In this document: positions 18,008-26,284 of the stretch, one piece after another
Layout: each line of letters begins with the position of its first letter
Numbering within the stretch: the stretch's first letter is position 1
NCBI RefSeq assembly: GCF_017592555.1
Contig: NZ_JAGFNS010000014.1
Coordinates: 1 to 64,000 of the forward strand
Direction: 5' to 3'
DNA length: 64,000 bases
DNA from: Actinoplanes flavus
Lineage (GTDB): Bacteria > Actinomycetota > Actinomycetes > Mycobacteriales > Micromonosporaceae
Position numbers and translations under genes: made by a program
Notes under the pieces: generated by a model
The model's input: only the letters and a program-made list of their open reading frames with translations
Told to the model about the DNA's origin: nothing
Databases searched by the model: none

Positions 18008-19264
18008 TCAGGGCCGTCCGTCGGTCCCGCACTTGATGATCGGACGGATGCAGTCGTTCACCCGGCGGGCCATCTCCGCGACCGGCCAGGCGTTGAAGAA
18101 GTCGCCGTGCATCGTGAACCCGCCACCGGAGGCCAGCCGCAACCGGGCCGGGTCGCCGGTGACCGGATAGCGCATGACCTGCCGCAACTTGGGCACCACG
18201 ACCGGGTGGCTGGCCGGGCAGGCGTTGTTCACCGGGTAGGCCATGTGGCTCTTGTGGTCGGTGGAGTCCAGGTTCCGGCCATCCCAGCAGTGCGGGAAGT
18301 CGAGGTACGACTCCAGCATCGATCCGGCCGGGCAGTTGACGAAGTCCGGCGACGAGCCGACGTGCCCGGCGTGCAGGCACGACCAGCGCGAGATGGTGTT
18401 GTCGGACGGGCCGGTGGCCTTGGCGTTTCCGGCCACGATCCGCAGGCCCAGCGGCAGCGGCTGGGTCTGGGCGATCAGGTCGTCGCGGACACCCTCACCG
18501 AGGTAGTAGAAGATGCCGGTGACCGGTTCGACCGGCACGTTGTCGCGGTACAGGGTGGGGATCCAGTAGGAGGACTTGTCGATTGACGGGTTGCAGTTGC
18601 TGTTCGCATTGAGCAACGTGTCAACAGTTGAGAACGCGTTGGTGTTGGTGGCGCCGAAGAAGCTGTGCATGTGTGAGGCGCCGGGCAGGCTCGGGAAGAT
18701 GATCGGGTCGTCCGGCAGCCGGTGGCTGAACGGGCAGTCGGCCAGGAACTCGGCCACGCGAACGGCGCCCGGCGGGATGGTCGGCGTGGTTCCGCCGCCC
18801 GTCCCGTACACCTGGAACTCGTTGAGCGACACACCCCATTGCGTGGCGCGCGCTCCGGCCTCGAGCCGCACGTAGCGTGCGGTGCCGTTGACGTTGACCG
18901 TCTGTTTTCCGCCGGTGCCGGCGGCGGTGCTGTAGAGGGTGGTCCAGCTCTGCGCGTCGGCGGAGGCCTTCAGGGAGAAGCTGCGGGCGTACGCCGACTC
19001 CCAATCCAGCACGATCGAGGTGACCGTGGCGCTGGCGCCGAGGTCGACCTGTAGCCACTGTGGGTCGCTGAAGGCGCTGGACCAGCGGGTTCCGAGGTTG
19101 CCGTCGACGGCGTTGGAGGCCGGGAAGGCAGCCGACTCGACGGACGAGGCGGTGGCGGGCTTCCCCTGGGAGAGCAGGGTGTCGGCGGCGGAGGCGGACG
19201 TGGCGGTGACGATCAGGTAGGTGGCGAGAACGGCGGCCACCGCGCCGGCGAAGATACGCCTCAT
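18008..19264 (-). CDS. Secreted F5/8C (CBM32-like) plus DUF1996 protein
   Basis: 418 residues. A signal peptide (MRRIFAGAVAAVLATYLIV, then Ala-rich) precedes an F5/8 type C domain (about 30-165) opening LSQGKPATASS and ending WGVSLNEFQVYG. A DUF1996 domain follows (about 180-410), with DPIIFPSLPGASHMHSFFG, SSYWIPTLY and DHKSHMAYPVN. DUF1996 is found in fungi and actinomycetes in secreted proteins tied to cell-wall or polysaccharide metabolism, with no settled activity. The conserved His residues could suit metal binding (inference). The ATG overlaps the GH16 stop (ATGA), so the two are translationally coupled. A paralogue is at 24765-26156. Confidence 0.88.
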   Translation of the reverse strand: MRRIFAGAVAAVLATYLIVTATSASAADTLLSQGKPATASSVESAAFPASNAVDGNLGTRWSSAFSDPQWLQVDLGASATVTSIVLDWESAYARSFSLKASADAQSWTTLYSTAAGTGGKQTVNVNGTARYVRLEAGARATQWGVSLNEFQVYGTGGGTTPTIPPGAVRVAEFLADCPFSHRLPDDPIIFPSLPGASHMHSFFGATNTNAFSTVDTLLNANSNCNPSIDKSSYWIPTLYRDNVPVEPVTGIFYYLGEGVRDDLIAQTQPLPLGLRIVAGNAKATGPSDNTISRWSCLHAGHVGSSPDFVNCPAGSMLESYLDFPHCWDGRNLDSTDHKSHMAYPVNNACPASHPVVVPKLRQVMRYPVTGDPARLRLASGGGFTMHGDFFNAWPVAEMARRVNDCIRPIIKCGTDGRP

Positions 19265-20925
19265 TGGTAGACCCTCACGTAGTCGACGAGCATGCGGCTG
19301 GGGAACGGGGTGGTGGCGTCGATCGGGCCGGGGAAGTCGCCGCCGACGGCCAGGTTGAGGATCAGGTAGAACTTGTGGTCGTAGATCCACGGGCCGCGGG
19401 TGTTCTCGACGGTCTCCTTGGCCGCGTCGAAAACCAGGCGGCCGTCGAGGAAGAACCGGATGCCCTTGCTGTCCCACTCGGCGGCCCAGACGTGGAAGTC
19501 CTGCGAGAGGTCGACGGTCGCGTACTTCTGGCCATAGCCGCCGGCGCCGTTGTAGGCCGGGGCGTGCAGCGTGGAGTAGGCCTCGCCGGTGTTGCGGCCG
19601 AGGACCTCCATGATGTCGATCTCGCCGTTGTACGGCCACGGCCGGCCCTGCAGGAAGTCGTCGCCCATCAGCCAGAACGCCGGCCACAGCCCGTTGCCCT
19701 TGGGAACCTTGACCCGCGCCTCGATCCGGCCGTACTGGACGTGGAACTTGTTGCTGGTGTTCATCCGGTGCGAGGTGTACTGGCGGCCCTGGTAGTCCTG
19801 GCGGCGAGCCTCGATGACGAGCTGGCCGGCGCCGTTCATGGACGCGTTCTCACCGTTGGGCGTGTAGTACTGGATCTCGCCGTTCTGCGGGACGCCCGGG
19901 TCCATGGTCCACTTCGCGCCGTCCGGCTTGGTGCCCGCCGCGCCGTTGAACTCGTCGGAGAAGACCAGGCGGGTGGCCGGGAAGACCGGGTCGGCGGGCT
20001 TCGCGGGCGGGGTGGTGGGGTTGCCGCCGGTGCCGTAGATGCTGAACTCCCAAAGTGAGTAGCCGTACGGGCCGCTGCGGGCGGTGCCGTACATCCGCAC
20101 GTAACGCCCGGTGCCGGTGGCGTTGATGACGTCCTTGAGGCCGTCGCCGGTCGTCGTCGAGTAGATGGACGTCCAGTTCACGTTGTCCGCGGACACCTGG
20201 ATCTGGTAGCCGCGGGCGTAGGCCGGGTCCCACTGGAGGACGACCTGGCTGATCTGGGCGGTCGCGCCGAGGTCCACCGAGATCCAGCCGGGATCGACCC
20301 AGCCGTTGGTGGAGCTGGTGGCCCAGCGGCTGGCCGGATCGTTGTCGAACGCCTTGTCCGGGCTGCACGGGTTGCAGTTGACGTCGTTCTGCCAGGTGGA
20401 GGCCTGGGCGGGCTTGGCGTAGGAGAGCAGGCGGGCGGTTCCGGTCGGCGGAGCGTCACCCGAGTAGACCTGGAACTCCCAGAACGAGTAGCCGTACGCC
20501 TCGAGCGCCCGCTGGGTCAGGTTGATCCGCACGTAGCGGGCGGTGCCGGAGAGCGCGATGCTCTGCTGGCCGCCGGCGCCGGTCGTGGTGCTCCAGGCGT
20601 TGGTCCAGGCGCTGCCGTCGGTGGACAGCTGGATGGTGAAGGCGCGGGCGTACGCGGCCTCCCAGTTGATCGCGACCCGGCTGACCGCGGTGGCCGCGCC
20701 GAGGTCGACCTGGAACCACTGGTTGGCGGTGAACGCGCTGGCCCAGCGGGTGCCGTTGTTGCCGTCGACCGCCTCGGACGCCAGGTAGGCGCCGGCGATC
20801 TCGGTGGACGACGCGGTGGCGGTCTTGCCCTGGGAGACGAGGACCTCGGCGGCGTTCGCGGGTCCGGAGGGGACCGCGACGAGCGCGGCCAGCAGCGCGG
20901 CGACGGATAACAGACGACGTCTCAT
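19261..20925 (-). CDS. Secreted GH16 beta-1,3-glucanase with two F5/8C modules
   Basis: 554 residues: signal peptide (about 1-26), two consecutive F5/8 type C domains (about 27-155 and 165-300), a short Pro linker, then a GH16 catalytic domain (about 310-554). The catalytic motif is intact in GEIDIMEVLG (nucleophile Glu, assisting Asp, acid/base Glu). WPAFWLMGDD and the closing MLVDYVRVYQ are typical of laminarinase-type (GH16_3-like) enzymes. It should cleave internal beta-1,3-glucan links outside the cell. It heads the operon GH16-DUF1996-LacI and sits behind two LacI-type operators. Confidence 0.92.
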   Translation of the reverse strand: MRRRLLSVAALLAALVAVPSGPANAAEVLVSQGKTATASSTEIAGAYLASEAVDGNNGTRWASAFTANQWFQVDLGAATAVSRVAINWEAAYARAFTIQLSTDGSAWTNAWSTTTGAGGQQSIALSGTARYVRINLTQRALEAYGYSFWEFQVYSGDAPPTGTARLLSYAKPAQASTWQNDVNCNPCSPDKAFDNDPASRWATSSTNGWVDPGWISVDLGATAQISQVVLQWDPAYARGYQIQVSADNVNWTSIYSTTTGDGLKDVINATGTGRYVRMYGTARSGPYGYSLWEFSIYGTGGNPTTPPAKPADPVFPATRLVFSDEFNGAAGTKPDGAKWTMDPGVPQNGEIQYYTPNGENASMNGAGQLVIEARRQDYQGRQYTSHRMNTSNKFHVQYGRIEARVKVPKGNGLWPAFWLMGDDFLQGRPWPYNGEIDIMEVLGRNTGEAYSTLHAPAYNGAGGYGQKYATVDLSQDFHVWAAEWDSKGIRFFLDGRLVFDAAKETVENTRGPWIYDHKFYLILNLAVGGDFPGPIDATTPFPSRMLVDYVRVYQ

Positions 20926-20957
20926 GGCGGGGAACTCCTCGGGGATGTTTCACGCTT

Positions 20958-20971
20958 GTGAAAGCGCTCTC
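20958..20971 (-). promoter_or_regulatory. LacI-type operator at the GH16 transcription start
   Basis: GTGAAAGCGCTCTC, read on the plus strand, lies directly downstream of the predicted start of the GH16 operon promoter (-10 at 20981-20986). It differs from the perfect palindrome at a few outer positions. Confidence 0.6.
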
Positions 20972-20980
20972 TTGCCGGAC

Positions 20981-21009
20981 ACTGTGAACCGGGCGTTAAA
21001 GGCTGTCAA
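20981..21009 (-). promoter_or_regulatory. Predicted promoter of the GH16-DUF1996-LacI operon
   Basis: On the minus strand, TTGACA (21009-21004), a 17-base spacer and CACAGT (20986-20981) place transcription start near 20974, at the edge of the operator. The -35 is consensus and the -10 is weak, as is common in high-GC actinobacteria. Confidence 0.55.
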
Positions 21010-21025
21010 TGCTCGACAAACCTCG

Positions 21026-21040
21026 GTGAAGCGCTTTCAC
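21026..21040. promoter_or_regulatory. Second LacI-like operator upstream of GH16
   Basis: GTGAAGCGCTTTCAC lacks one A of the symmetric 16-mer GTGAAAGCGCTTTCAC. It is about 55 bp from the operator at 20958, roughly five helical turns, so looping between the two sites by a LacI tetramer or dimer pair is possible (inference). Confidence 0.5.
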
Positions 21041-21043
21041 GAC

Positions 21044-21092
21044 CGCCGCCGAGCGCATCGCCCCAGGTCAATGGGGTACGCCCTCGGCGGCG
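21044..21092 (-). terminator. Hairpin after the GH16-like/TIM-barrel gene
   Basis: CGCCGCCGAG (21044-21053) pairs with CTCGGCGGCG (21083-21092), with an inner CCCCA/TGGGG pairing. It lies 20 bp beyond the stop of the minus-strand gene at 21113 and just upstream of the GH16 operon control region, insulating the two units. Confidence 0.65.
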
Positions 21093-21112
21093 GGCCGGGA
21101 AGTTCCGGAACC

Positions 21113-24073
21113 TCAGCTGCGGTAGACGCCGAATTCGTAGAGCGAGTAGCCGTACGAGGTGGCCCGCACGGTGCCGTTCACCCGGACGTAGCGGCCGGAG
21201 CCGTTCACCGTGAGCGTGTCGAAGCCGCCGTCACCGGCCGTCGTCGCGTACACGGTGCGCCAAGTGACGCCGTCGTCGGAGGCCTGCACGGTGTACGCCT
21301 TCGCGTACGCCGCCTCCCACGCCAGCCGCACCCGGTCGAACGACTGCACCGAACCGAGGTCGACCCGCAGCCAGGCCGTGTCCACCCATTCGCTGGCCCA
21401 GCGGGTTCCGTAGTCGCCGTCGACCGCGTACGACGGAAGCTGCGGCCCGTTCGTGCCGGTCGGCTGATGGCTGGACGCCGACGTGGGCCTGCCACGGGAC
21501 AGTTCGGTGCCCGGAGCGGCCGGCGGGACGACCTTGAAGGAGCGCTGCTCGATACCGACGTTGCCGTGGCCGTCGTAGGCGTACACGTACACCTTCCAGA
21601 CCCCGAGCGTCTCCGGCGCCCGTACCGTGAACTGGCCGTTGCCGGTCTGGCTGAAAGTCAGATGCCGCAGCCCCCGGTTTCCGTTGATGTGCTTGTCGCT
21701 GGCCATCAGGTTGTAGCGGATCAGATCGCCCTGCGGATCGGTGGCGGTGGCGCTGACCGTGAACGTGCCACCCGCCGGGACCGCCGTCTGCGAGCCGACC
21801 GTCATGGCGGTGATCTCCGGTGGCGTGTTCGGCGCCACCTGCCCGGTGTACGCCTGCCGCATGGCGTGGTAGCCGAGCCGCCGCCACCCACCGGTCGTGG
21901 TGTTCAGCCACACCCCGCCGAAGTCGTTCTCGATGCCGTAGTGGAACTCGGTCGCCCCCAGCGCCACGCCCGGGTGCCCCTTGATCGCGTTCCAGCTGTA
22001 CGTGTACCCGGCCTTCTTCTGCAGGTCGGTGGGCTCGTTCGGCACCCCGTTGACGTCACCGGGCACCTCCCACTCTCCCGCCGGACCGCCCTCGGTCAAT
22101 ATGTACGGCTTGGTGTATCCACCCGCGATCCAGTCACGCTTGACGGTGTCGATCGCTCCGTACGAGTTGACCGCGAGCAGGTCCAGCGCCGGAGCGTGCG
22201 GCTTGTAGTAGGTCCACGCGTGGGTGTAGGCGTCGGTCGAGGTGACCGGGTGGTTCGGGTCGGCCGCGTGGATCGCCTCGGCGACCTCGTTCACGAATCT
22301 GGCGTACGCCACCCGCCGCGCCTCGACCACATCGGCGGCCAGCCCGTAGTTCTGCATCTCCAGGATGACCTCGTTGCCGACGTCCCAGAGCAGCACCCCG
22401 GAGCGGCCCTTCAGCTCGTTCACCTTGGCGACGATCTCGCTCTTCACCGCCGTCTTGTACGCGGTGTCGTTCACGTAGTCGGCGCCGTGATTCAGCCACA
22501 ACCCGACGATCACCTTGATGCCGTGCCGGGCCGCCGTGTCCAGAAGCAGCGGGGTGCTGGCGTCCGGCCCCCAGATGCGGATCGTGTTGACGCCCATGTT
22601 CTTGAGATCGCGCATGTAGCCGTCGGCCGCCGCCTGCGGCGGGCCGTAGGTCATGCCCTTGACCTCCCACGGCGTTCCGTTGACGGTGAGCTGCCAGTTG
22701 CCCTGGCCGCCGGTCACCTTGACGACGCTGGGCCCGGCCGGAACCGGCGGGTCGGTCATCGCCGGGACGGTGGTCCCGGCGGCGCGGGCGACGGTGACCG
22801 AGTCGACGCTGAGCACGCCGCCCGAGGTGGTCTCCGGGGTGGGTGTCGTGAATCCGGCGATCGCGTTCGGCAGCGACCCGCCGATGGCCAGGTCGAACCG
22901 CAGGTAGAAGCCGTGGTGGACGGCCGCCTGCCAGGCCGCGACGCCGACCTGCGACTCGCGGACCACCCAGGTCTGCCGCCCGTCGAGGTAGAAGCGGATC
23001 TCCTCGTCGGTCTTCGTCCGGTCGATGATCTGGGTGTACTCGTGGTAGCCGCTCTGGCAGCCCACACAGGACGCGAACCCGGAGGACCGGCCGTCGTACT
23101 CGTTGCAGGGCCCGCCCGGCGCGGTGCCGCAGTGCAGCGTCTGGGACAGCTGGTCGCGGCCGTTGACGCCGGTCATGATGTCGGTCTCGCCGACGCCGGG
23201 CCAGTTGGTGAAGTTGCCGCGGTAGGCGGCGCCGGTGGCGCGGAAGCCGGGCCAGTATCCGGCGGCGTTCGCGACGTCCGGCTGCCTCAGCACGGCGGTG
23301 AACTTGAGCTGCTCACCGGGCTGCGGGGCGAAATCGGCGCGCTGCGTCTCGATCCGGCCAGAGGTCCACTTTCCGGCGCCGTCCCGGATCGCCCGGATGG
23401 CGAGCTTGCCGCCGCCGTCGAGGGCGACGTTGGCGGTCGCGTTGCTGGCGGTCTCCACCGAGCCGGTGCCCCAGTTCGCGGCGCCGCCCGGGTACTGGGT
23501 GCCGGTGCGCAGCAGCCAGTTCGCGGCGCTCGGGCCGGTGCCGGCCGGGCCGTCGAAGGTGTCGGTCCAGATCGTGGTGAACTGGTCCGGGGGCTGCGTG
23601 GTGCCGCCGAAGACCTGGAACTCCCACAGTGAGTAGCCGTAGCCCGTGCCACGCTGGGTTCCGGCCAACCGCACGTAACGGCCGTTTCCGGAGACAGCGT
23701 GCTCCTCGACGCCTCCGGCGCCGTTCGTCACGGCCTTGACGGTGGTCCAGGAGCTGCCGTCGTTCGAGGTCTGGATCTGGTACGCCGTGCCGTACGCGCC
23801 CTCCCAGTTGAGCACGATCCGGTTGATGGCCACGGCCGCACCGAGGTCGACCTGGATCCACTGCGGATCGGCGAAGGCGCTGGACCAGCGGGTGCCCGGA
23901 TTCCCGTCGAAGGCGTTGGCCGGGCTGTAGCCGGGTCCGTCGACCTCCTGCGACGAGGCGGTGGCCGGCTTCCCCTGTGACAGCGGCACATCGGCGGCGG
24001 TGGCCGGGGAGACTGCGGTGAGGCCGAGGAAGGTCGCGGCGAGCGCGACGAGGAGCAGCAGCCGTCTATACAT
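21113..24073 (-). CDS. Secreted five-domain protein: F5/8C, GH16-like, GH2/GH5-type TIM barrel, Ig-like, F5/8C
   Basis: 986 residues. A signal peptide (about 1-27) precedes F5/8C (about 28-160), a GH16-like jelly roll (about 170-425), a TIM barrel (about 440-755), an Ig-like segment (about 765-860, PEITAMTVGSQTAVPAGGTF) and a second F5/8C (about 865-986). The GH16-like motif reads GETDIMTGVNG: nucleophile Glu and assisting Asp remain, but the acid/base Glu is replaced. The barrel keeps WDVGNEV (acid/base) and ILTEGGPAGEW (nucleophile), typical of clan GH-A such as GH2 or GH5. So the barrel is probably the active hydrolase and the GH16 domain a binding module (inference). An operator and promoter precede it. 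Confidence 0.85.
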   Translation of the reverse strand: MYRRLLLLVALAATFLGLTAVSPATAADVPLSQGKPATASSQEVDGPGYSPANAFDGNPGTRWSSAFADPQWIQVDLGAAVAINRIVLNWEGAYGTAYQIQTSNDGSSWTTVKAVTNGAGGVEEHAVSGNGRYVRLAGTQRGTGYGYSLWEFQVFGGTTQPPDQFTTIWTDTFDGPAGTGPSAANWLLRTGTQYPGGAANWGTGSVETASNATANVALDGGGKLAIRAIRDGAGKWTSGRIETQRADFAPQPGEQLKFTAVLRQPDVANAAGYWPGFRATGAAYRGNFTNWPGVGETDIMTGVNGRDQLSQTLHCGTAPGGPCNEYDGRSSGFASCVGCQSGYHEYTQIIDRTKTDEEIRFYLDGRQTWVVRESQVGVAAWQAAVHHGFYLRFDLAIGGSLPNAIAGFTTPTPETTSGGVLSVDSVTVARAAGTTVPAMTDPPVPAGPSVVKVTGGQGNWQLTVNGTPWEVKGMTYGPPQAAADGYMRDLKNMGVNTIRIWGPDASTPLLLDTAARHGIKVIVGLWLNHGADYVNDTAYKTAVKSEIVAKVNELKGRSGVLLWDVGNEVILEMQNYGLAADVVEARRVAYARFVNEVAEAIHAADPNHPVTSTDAYTHAWTYYKPHAPALDLLAVNSYGAIDTVKRDWIAGGYTKPYILTEGGPAGEWEVPGDVNGVPNEPTDLQKKAGYTYSWNAIKGHPGVALGATEFHYGIENDFGGVWLNTTTGGWRRLGYHAMRQAYTGQVAPNTPPEITAMTVGSQTAVPAGGTFTVSATATDPQGDLIRYNLMASDKHINGNRGLRHLTFSQTGNGQFTVRAPETLGVWKVYVYAYDGHGNVGIEQRSFKVVPPAAPGTELSRGRPTSASSHQPTGTNGPQLPSYAVDGDYGTRWASEWVDTAWLRVDLGSVQSFDRVRLAWEAAYAKAYTVQASDDGVTWRTVYATTAGDGGFDTLTVNGSGRYVRVNGTVRATSYGYSLYEFGVYRS

Positions 24074-24096
24074 GATCACACCAATGGGTAAGGGGA

Positions 24097-24112
24097 TGGA
24101 AAGCGCTCTCCA
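24097..24112. promoter_or_regulatory. LacI-type operator TGGAAAGCGCTCTCCA
   Basis: A near-palindromic 16-mer, 24 bp upstream of the start codon at 24073 and directly after the predicted transcription start. Its reverse complement is identical to the operator at 26191-26206. Confidence 0.7.
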
Positions 24113-24121
24113 AGCGAGAAG

Positions 24122-24150
24122 ATTGTTTCGTTCATGTTGCCGCGCGTCAA
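24122..24150 (-). promoter_or_regulatory. Predicted promoter of the GH16-like/TIM-barrel gene
   Basis: On the minus strand, TTGACG (24150-24145), a 17-base spacer and AACAAT (24127-24122) put the start near 24115, so the operator covers about +3 to +18. Confidence 0.5.
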
Positions 24151-24171
24151 TAAGTAAGCATTGACAGGATT

Positions 24172-24183
24172 GGTTCCGGAACC
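24172..24183. promoter_or_regulatory. Palindrome GGTTCCGGAACC
   Basis: A perfect 12-bp palindrome between the divergent TIM-barrel and DUF305-like genes. The same 12-mer occurs at 26244-26255, and its 10-bp core GTTCCGGAAC occurs at 21102-21111. This suggests a second regulator-binding site in the cluster. No regulator can be assigned. Confidence 0.35.
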
Positions 24184-24196
24184 GGAGACTGCGCGA

Positions 24197-24742
24197 GTGT
24201 TCGCTAATCCCCGTTCTCTGGCATCCGTTGCTGCCGCCCTGTTCCTGCTGACCGGCTGCGGCGACTCCCCCGCCCCCGTCCCGCCCGCCCCGGCGATCTC
24301 GGCGGCGACCTCGGCGGCGGCCTTCGGCGGCACCGACCGCTCCTGGATCGAGATCACCATCGCGATGGACGAGCAACTGCTCCCCCTGCTCGACCTGGTC
24401 CCGGGCGACTCCTCGCTGGCAACGGTGTCCGCGCAGGTCAGAGCATTCACCGAGGCGGAGTTGACCGAGCTGCGGCGGCTGCACGCCGAAGCCGGGCTCC
24501 CCGCGGAGAACCCGCACAAGGGCATGCCGATGCCCGGCATGGTGGAGCCGTCGACCGTCGCCTCGGCCACCGCGCTGCGCGGTGAGACGTTCGACGCGCT
24601 GCTGCGCTCATGCCTGCGCGCACACCTGGAACAGAGCCGGAAACTGGCCGAAAGTGAGCAGGCCGCCGGGCTCGAACCGCGCACGACCGCCCTCGCCGCA
24701 CGCATTTCCGAGAACCGGCGGACCACCCTTTCCGCGCTCTGA
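24197..24742 (+). CDS. DUF305-like lipoprotein lacking the His pairs
   Basis: 181 residues from the GTG at 24197. The alternative TTG at 24161 is a poor start and would spoil the signal peptide. LASVAAALFLLTGCGDS is a clear lipobox with Cys acylation. The rest follows the layout of DUF305 proteins: a helical pair, AGLPAENPHKGMPMPGM where the Met-rich loop sits, and a second half-repeat ending LEQSRKLAESEQ. The usual HHxQA motifs are replaced (MDEQLLPLL and AHLEQSRKL), so any metal-linked role may be lost. It is divergent from the TIM-barrel gene and convergent with a DUF1996 gene. Confidence 0.65.
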   Translation: MFANPRSLASVAAALFLLTGCGDSPAPVPPAPAISAATSAAAFGGTDRSWIEITIAMDEQLLPLLDLVPGDSSLATVSAQVRAFTEAELTELRRLHAEAGLPAENPHKGMPMPGMVEPSTVASATALRGETFDALLRSCLRAHLEQSRKLAESEQAAGLEPRTTALAARISENRRTTLSAL

Positions 24743-24764
24743 GAATTTCAGTTAAAAACTGTTA

Positions 24765-26156
24765 TCAGGGAAGCTGGTAGTTCTCGTTGAGAGCGGCGCC
24801 CCGCTCCGGCTTGTACTGGTCGAAGCCACGCGGGTTGCACTGCAGCCCGCCGTTGATGCAGTGCCGCACCAGCGCCGCCAGGATCGGCGGCTCCCAGACG
24901 TTGTAGACGTCGTAGTGGAACGAGAACCCGCGACCGCTGGAGAACCGCACTCCTGCCATGTTTCCGCTGACCGGCCAGGCCATCTTGAACTCGATCATCG
25001 GAACCGCGACCGGGTGCGAGACCGGGCAGACCCCGTTGACCGGATACGCCATGTGGCTCTTGTGGTCCGGCGAGTCCAGGTGGAGGCCGTTCCAGCAGCT
25101 CGGCGCCTGGTAGCGGACGTTCAGCTGGGTGCCGGCCGGGCAGTTCGCCGGGATGTCCCAGTTGAAGGCGCTGTTGCCGCACTCGAAGCCCTCGACCGCG
25201 CCGGGCGCGTTGCGGAACTCGTCCTGCGTGGCGGTCGGGCTGCCCACCACGTAGCGCAGCCCCGGCGGGAACGGCCGGACGCTGCGGTAGTCGATGACAC
25301 CGCTCTTGTAGTAGACGACCTGCGGGCCGTCCGGCTGTACGGCCTGGTCACCGTTGTAGAGCGTCGGCATCCAGTAGCCGGTCTTGTCCCCCGGCGTGAC
25401 ACAGGACGTGCCGCCGGCCTGCAACGACGCCAGCGTCGAGCCCGCGTTCGTGGTCCGGTTGCCCAGGAACGTGTGCGAATGCGACGCGCCCGGCAGGTTG
25501 GGGAAGATGATCGGGTCGTCGTTGAGGTTGGTGCGGCTCACCGAGCAGTTCGCCTGGAACTCACGGTGGGTCACCGGCGGATTCGTGACGGGCGGGACCT
25601 CGGTGGACGGGACCACACCGGTGACCGGCGGGTTCGCGTAGACGTACCCCGGTCCGTCGGTCGGCGGCGGCGTGACCGTGGACGTGCCGTAGACCTTGAA
25701 CTCGAACAGCGAGTAGCCGTAGCCGGTGCCGCGCTGGGTGCCGTACATCCGCACGTACCGGCCGGAGCCGTTGACCGCATGCGTCTCGGTGCCTCCGGCA
25801 CCGTTGCTCACCGACTTGATCGTGGTCCAGGCATTGCCGTCCGGTGAGGTCTGGATCTGGTACGCCTTGGCGTACGCGGTCTCCCACTGCAACACGACCT
25901 GGGTGATCGTGGCGGTGGCGCCCAGGTCGACGCGCAGCCACTGCGGGTCGGACCACTGGCTGCCCCAGCGGGTGTCGTTGCGGCCGTCGACGGCGGCGAT
26001 GGCGGCGGACTCGCCGTTCTCCACCGACGAGGCGAGGGCGGGGCGGCCCTGGGAGAGCAGGGTGTCCGCGGCGTGCGCGGACTGGTTACCGGCCATGACC
26101 AGCAGGCCGGCGGTGAGCAGGGCGGCGCCCAGCGGCACCAGGATTCGTTTTCGCAC
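24765..26156 (-). CDS. Secreted F5/8C plus DUF1996 protein (paralogue)
   Basis: 463 residues from the GTG at 26156, preceded by TGGAGA five bases upstream. A signal peptide (RKRILVPLGAALLTAGLLVM, cut near AHAA) precedes F5/8C (about 31-165, opening LSQGRPALASS), a Pro/Val linker and DUF1996 (about 205-460). The DUF1996 part has DPIIFPNLPGASHSHTFLG, TGYWMPTLYN and DHKSHMAYPVN. It shares the layout and key His/Trp/Tyr positions of the 18008-19264 protein, so the two are duplicates kept in one regulon. Promoter and operator lie at 26191-26235. The enzymatic role is unknown. Confidence 0.88.
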   Translation of the reverse strand: MRKRILVPLGAALLTAGLLVMAGNQSAHAADTLLSQGRPALASSVENGESAAIAAVDGRNDTRWGSQWSDPQWLRVDLGATATITQVVLQWETAYAKAYQIQTSPDGNAWTTIKSVSNGAGGTETHAVNGSGRYVRMYGTQRGTGYGYSLFEFKVYGTSTVTPPPTDGPGYVYANPPVTGVVPSTEVPPVTNPPVTHREFQANCSVSRTNLNDDPIIFPNLPGASHSHTFLGNRTTNAGSTLASLQAGGTSCVTPGDKTGYWMPTLYNGDQAVQPDGPQVVYYKSGVIDYRSVRPFPPGLRYVVGSPTATQDEFRNAPGAVEGFECGNSAFNWDIPANCPAGTQLNVRYQAPSCWNGLHLDSPDHKSHMAYPVNGVCPVSHPVAVPMIEFKMAWPVSGNMAGVRFSSGRGFSFHYDVYNVWEPPILAALVRHCINGGLQCNPRGFDQYKPERGAALNENYQLP

Positions 26157-26190
26157 GGTGTCTCCAGGGGGTTGAGGACTGTCGGAGACT

Positions 26191-26206
26191 TGGAGAGCGC
26201 TTTCCA
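26191..26206. promoter_or_regulatory. LacI-type operator TGGAGAGCGCTTTCCA
   Basis: A 16-bp near-palindrome overlapping the predicted transcription start of the DUF1996 gene and 35 bp upstream of its GTG. Confidence 0.7.
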
Positions 26207-26235
26207 AGCGTGGGCTTCCGGCTCACGTACGTCAA
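26207..26235 (-). promoter_or_regulatory. Predicted promoter of the DUF1996 gene at 24765
   Basis: On the minus strand, TTGACG (26235-26230), 17 bases, then CACGCT (26212-26207). The geometry matches the other operator-linked promoters in this cluster. Confidence 0.45.
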
Positions 26236-26243
26236 TGATTTGA

Positions 26244-26255
26244 GGTTCCGGAACC
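26244..26255. promoter_or_regulatory. Palindrome GGTTCCGGAACC, second copy
   Basis: Identical 12-mer to 24172-24183, lying between the two divergently placed LacI operators at 26191 and 26285. Confidence 0.35.
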
Positions 26256-26284
26256 GGGTTGACCGCCCCTGTGGACAGAGACTC

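Noticed and set aside
24161..24196. Extended start of the DUF305-like lipoprotein at a TTG
   Set aside because: The extension adds a hydrophilic leader before the lipobox, and the GTG at 24197 gives a proper lipoprotein signal.
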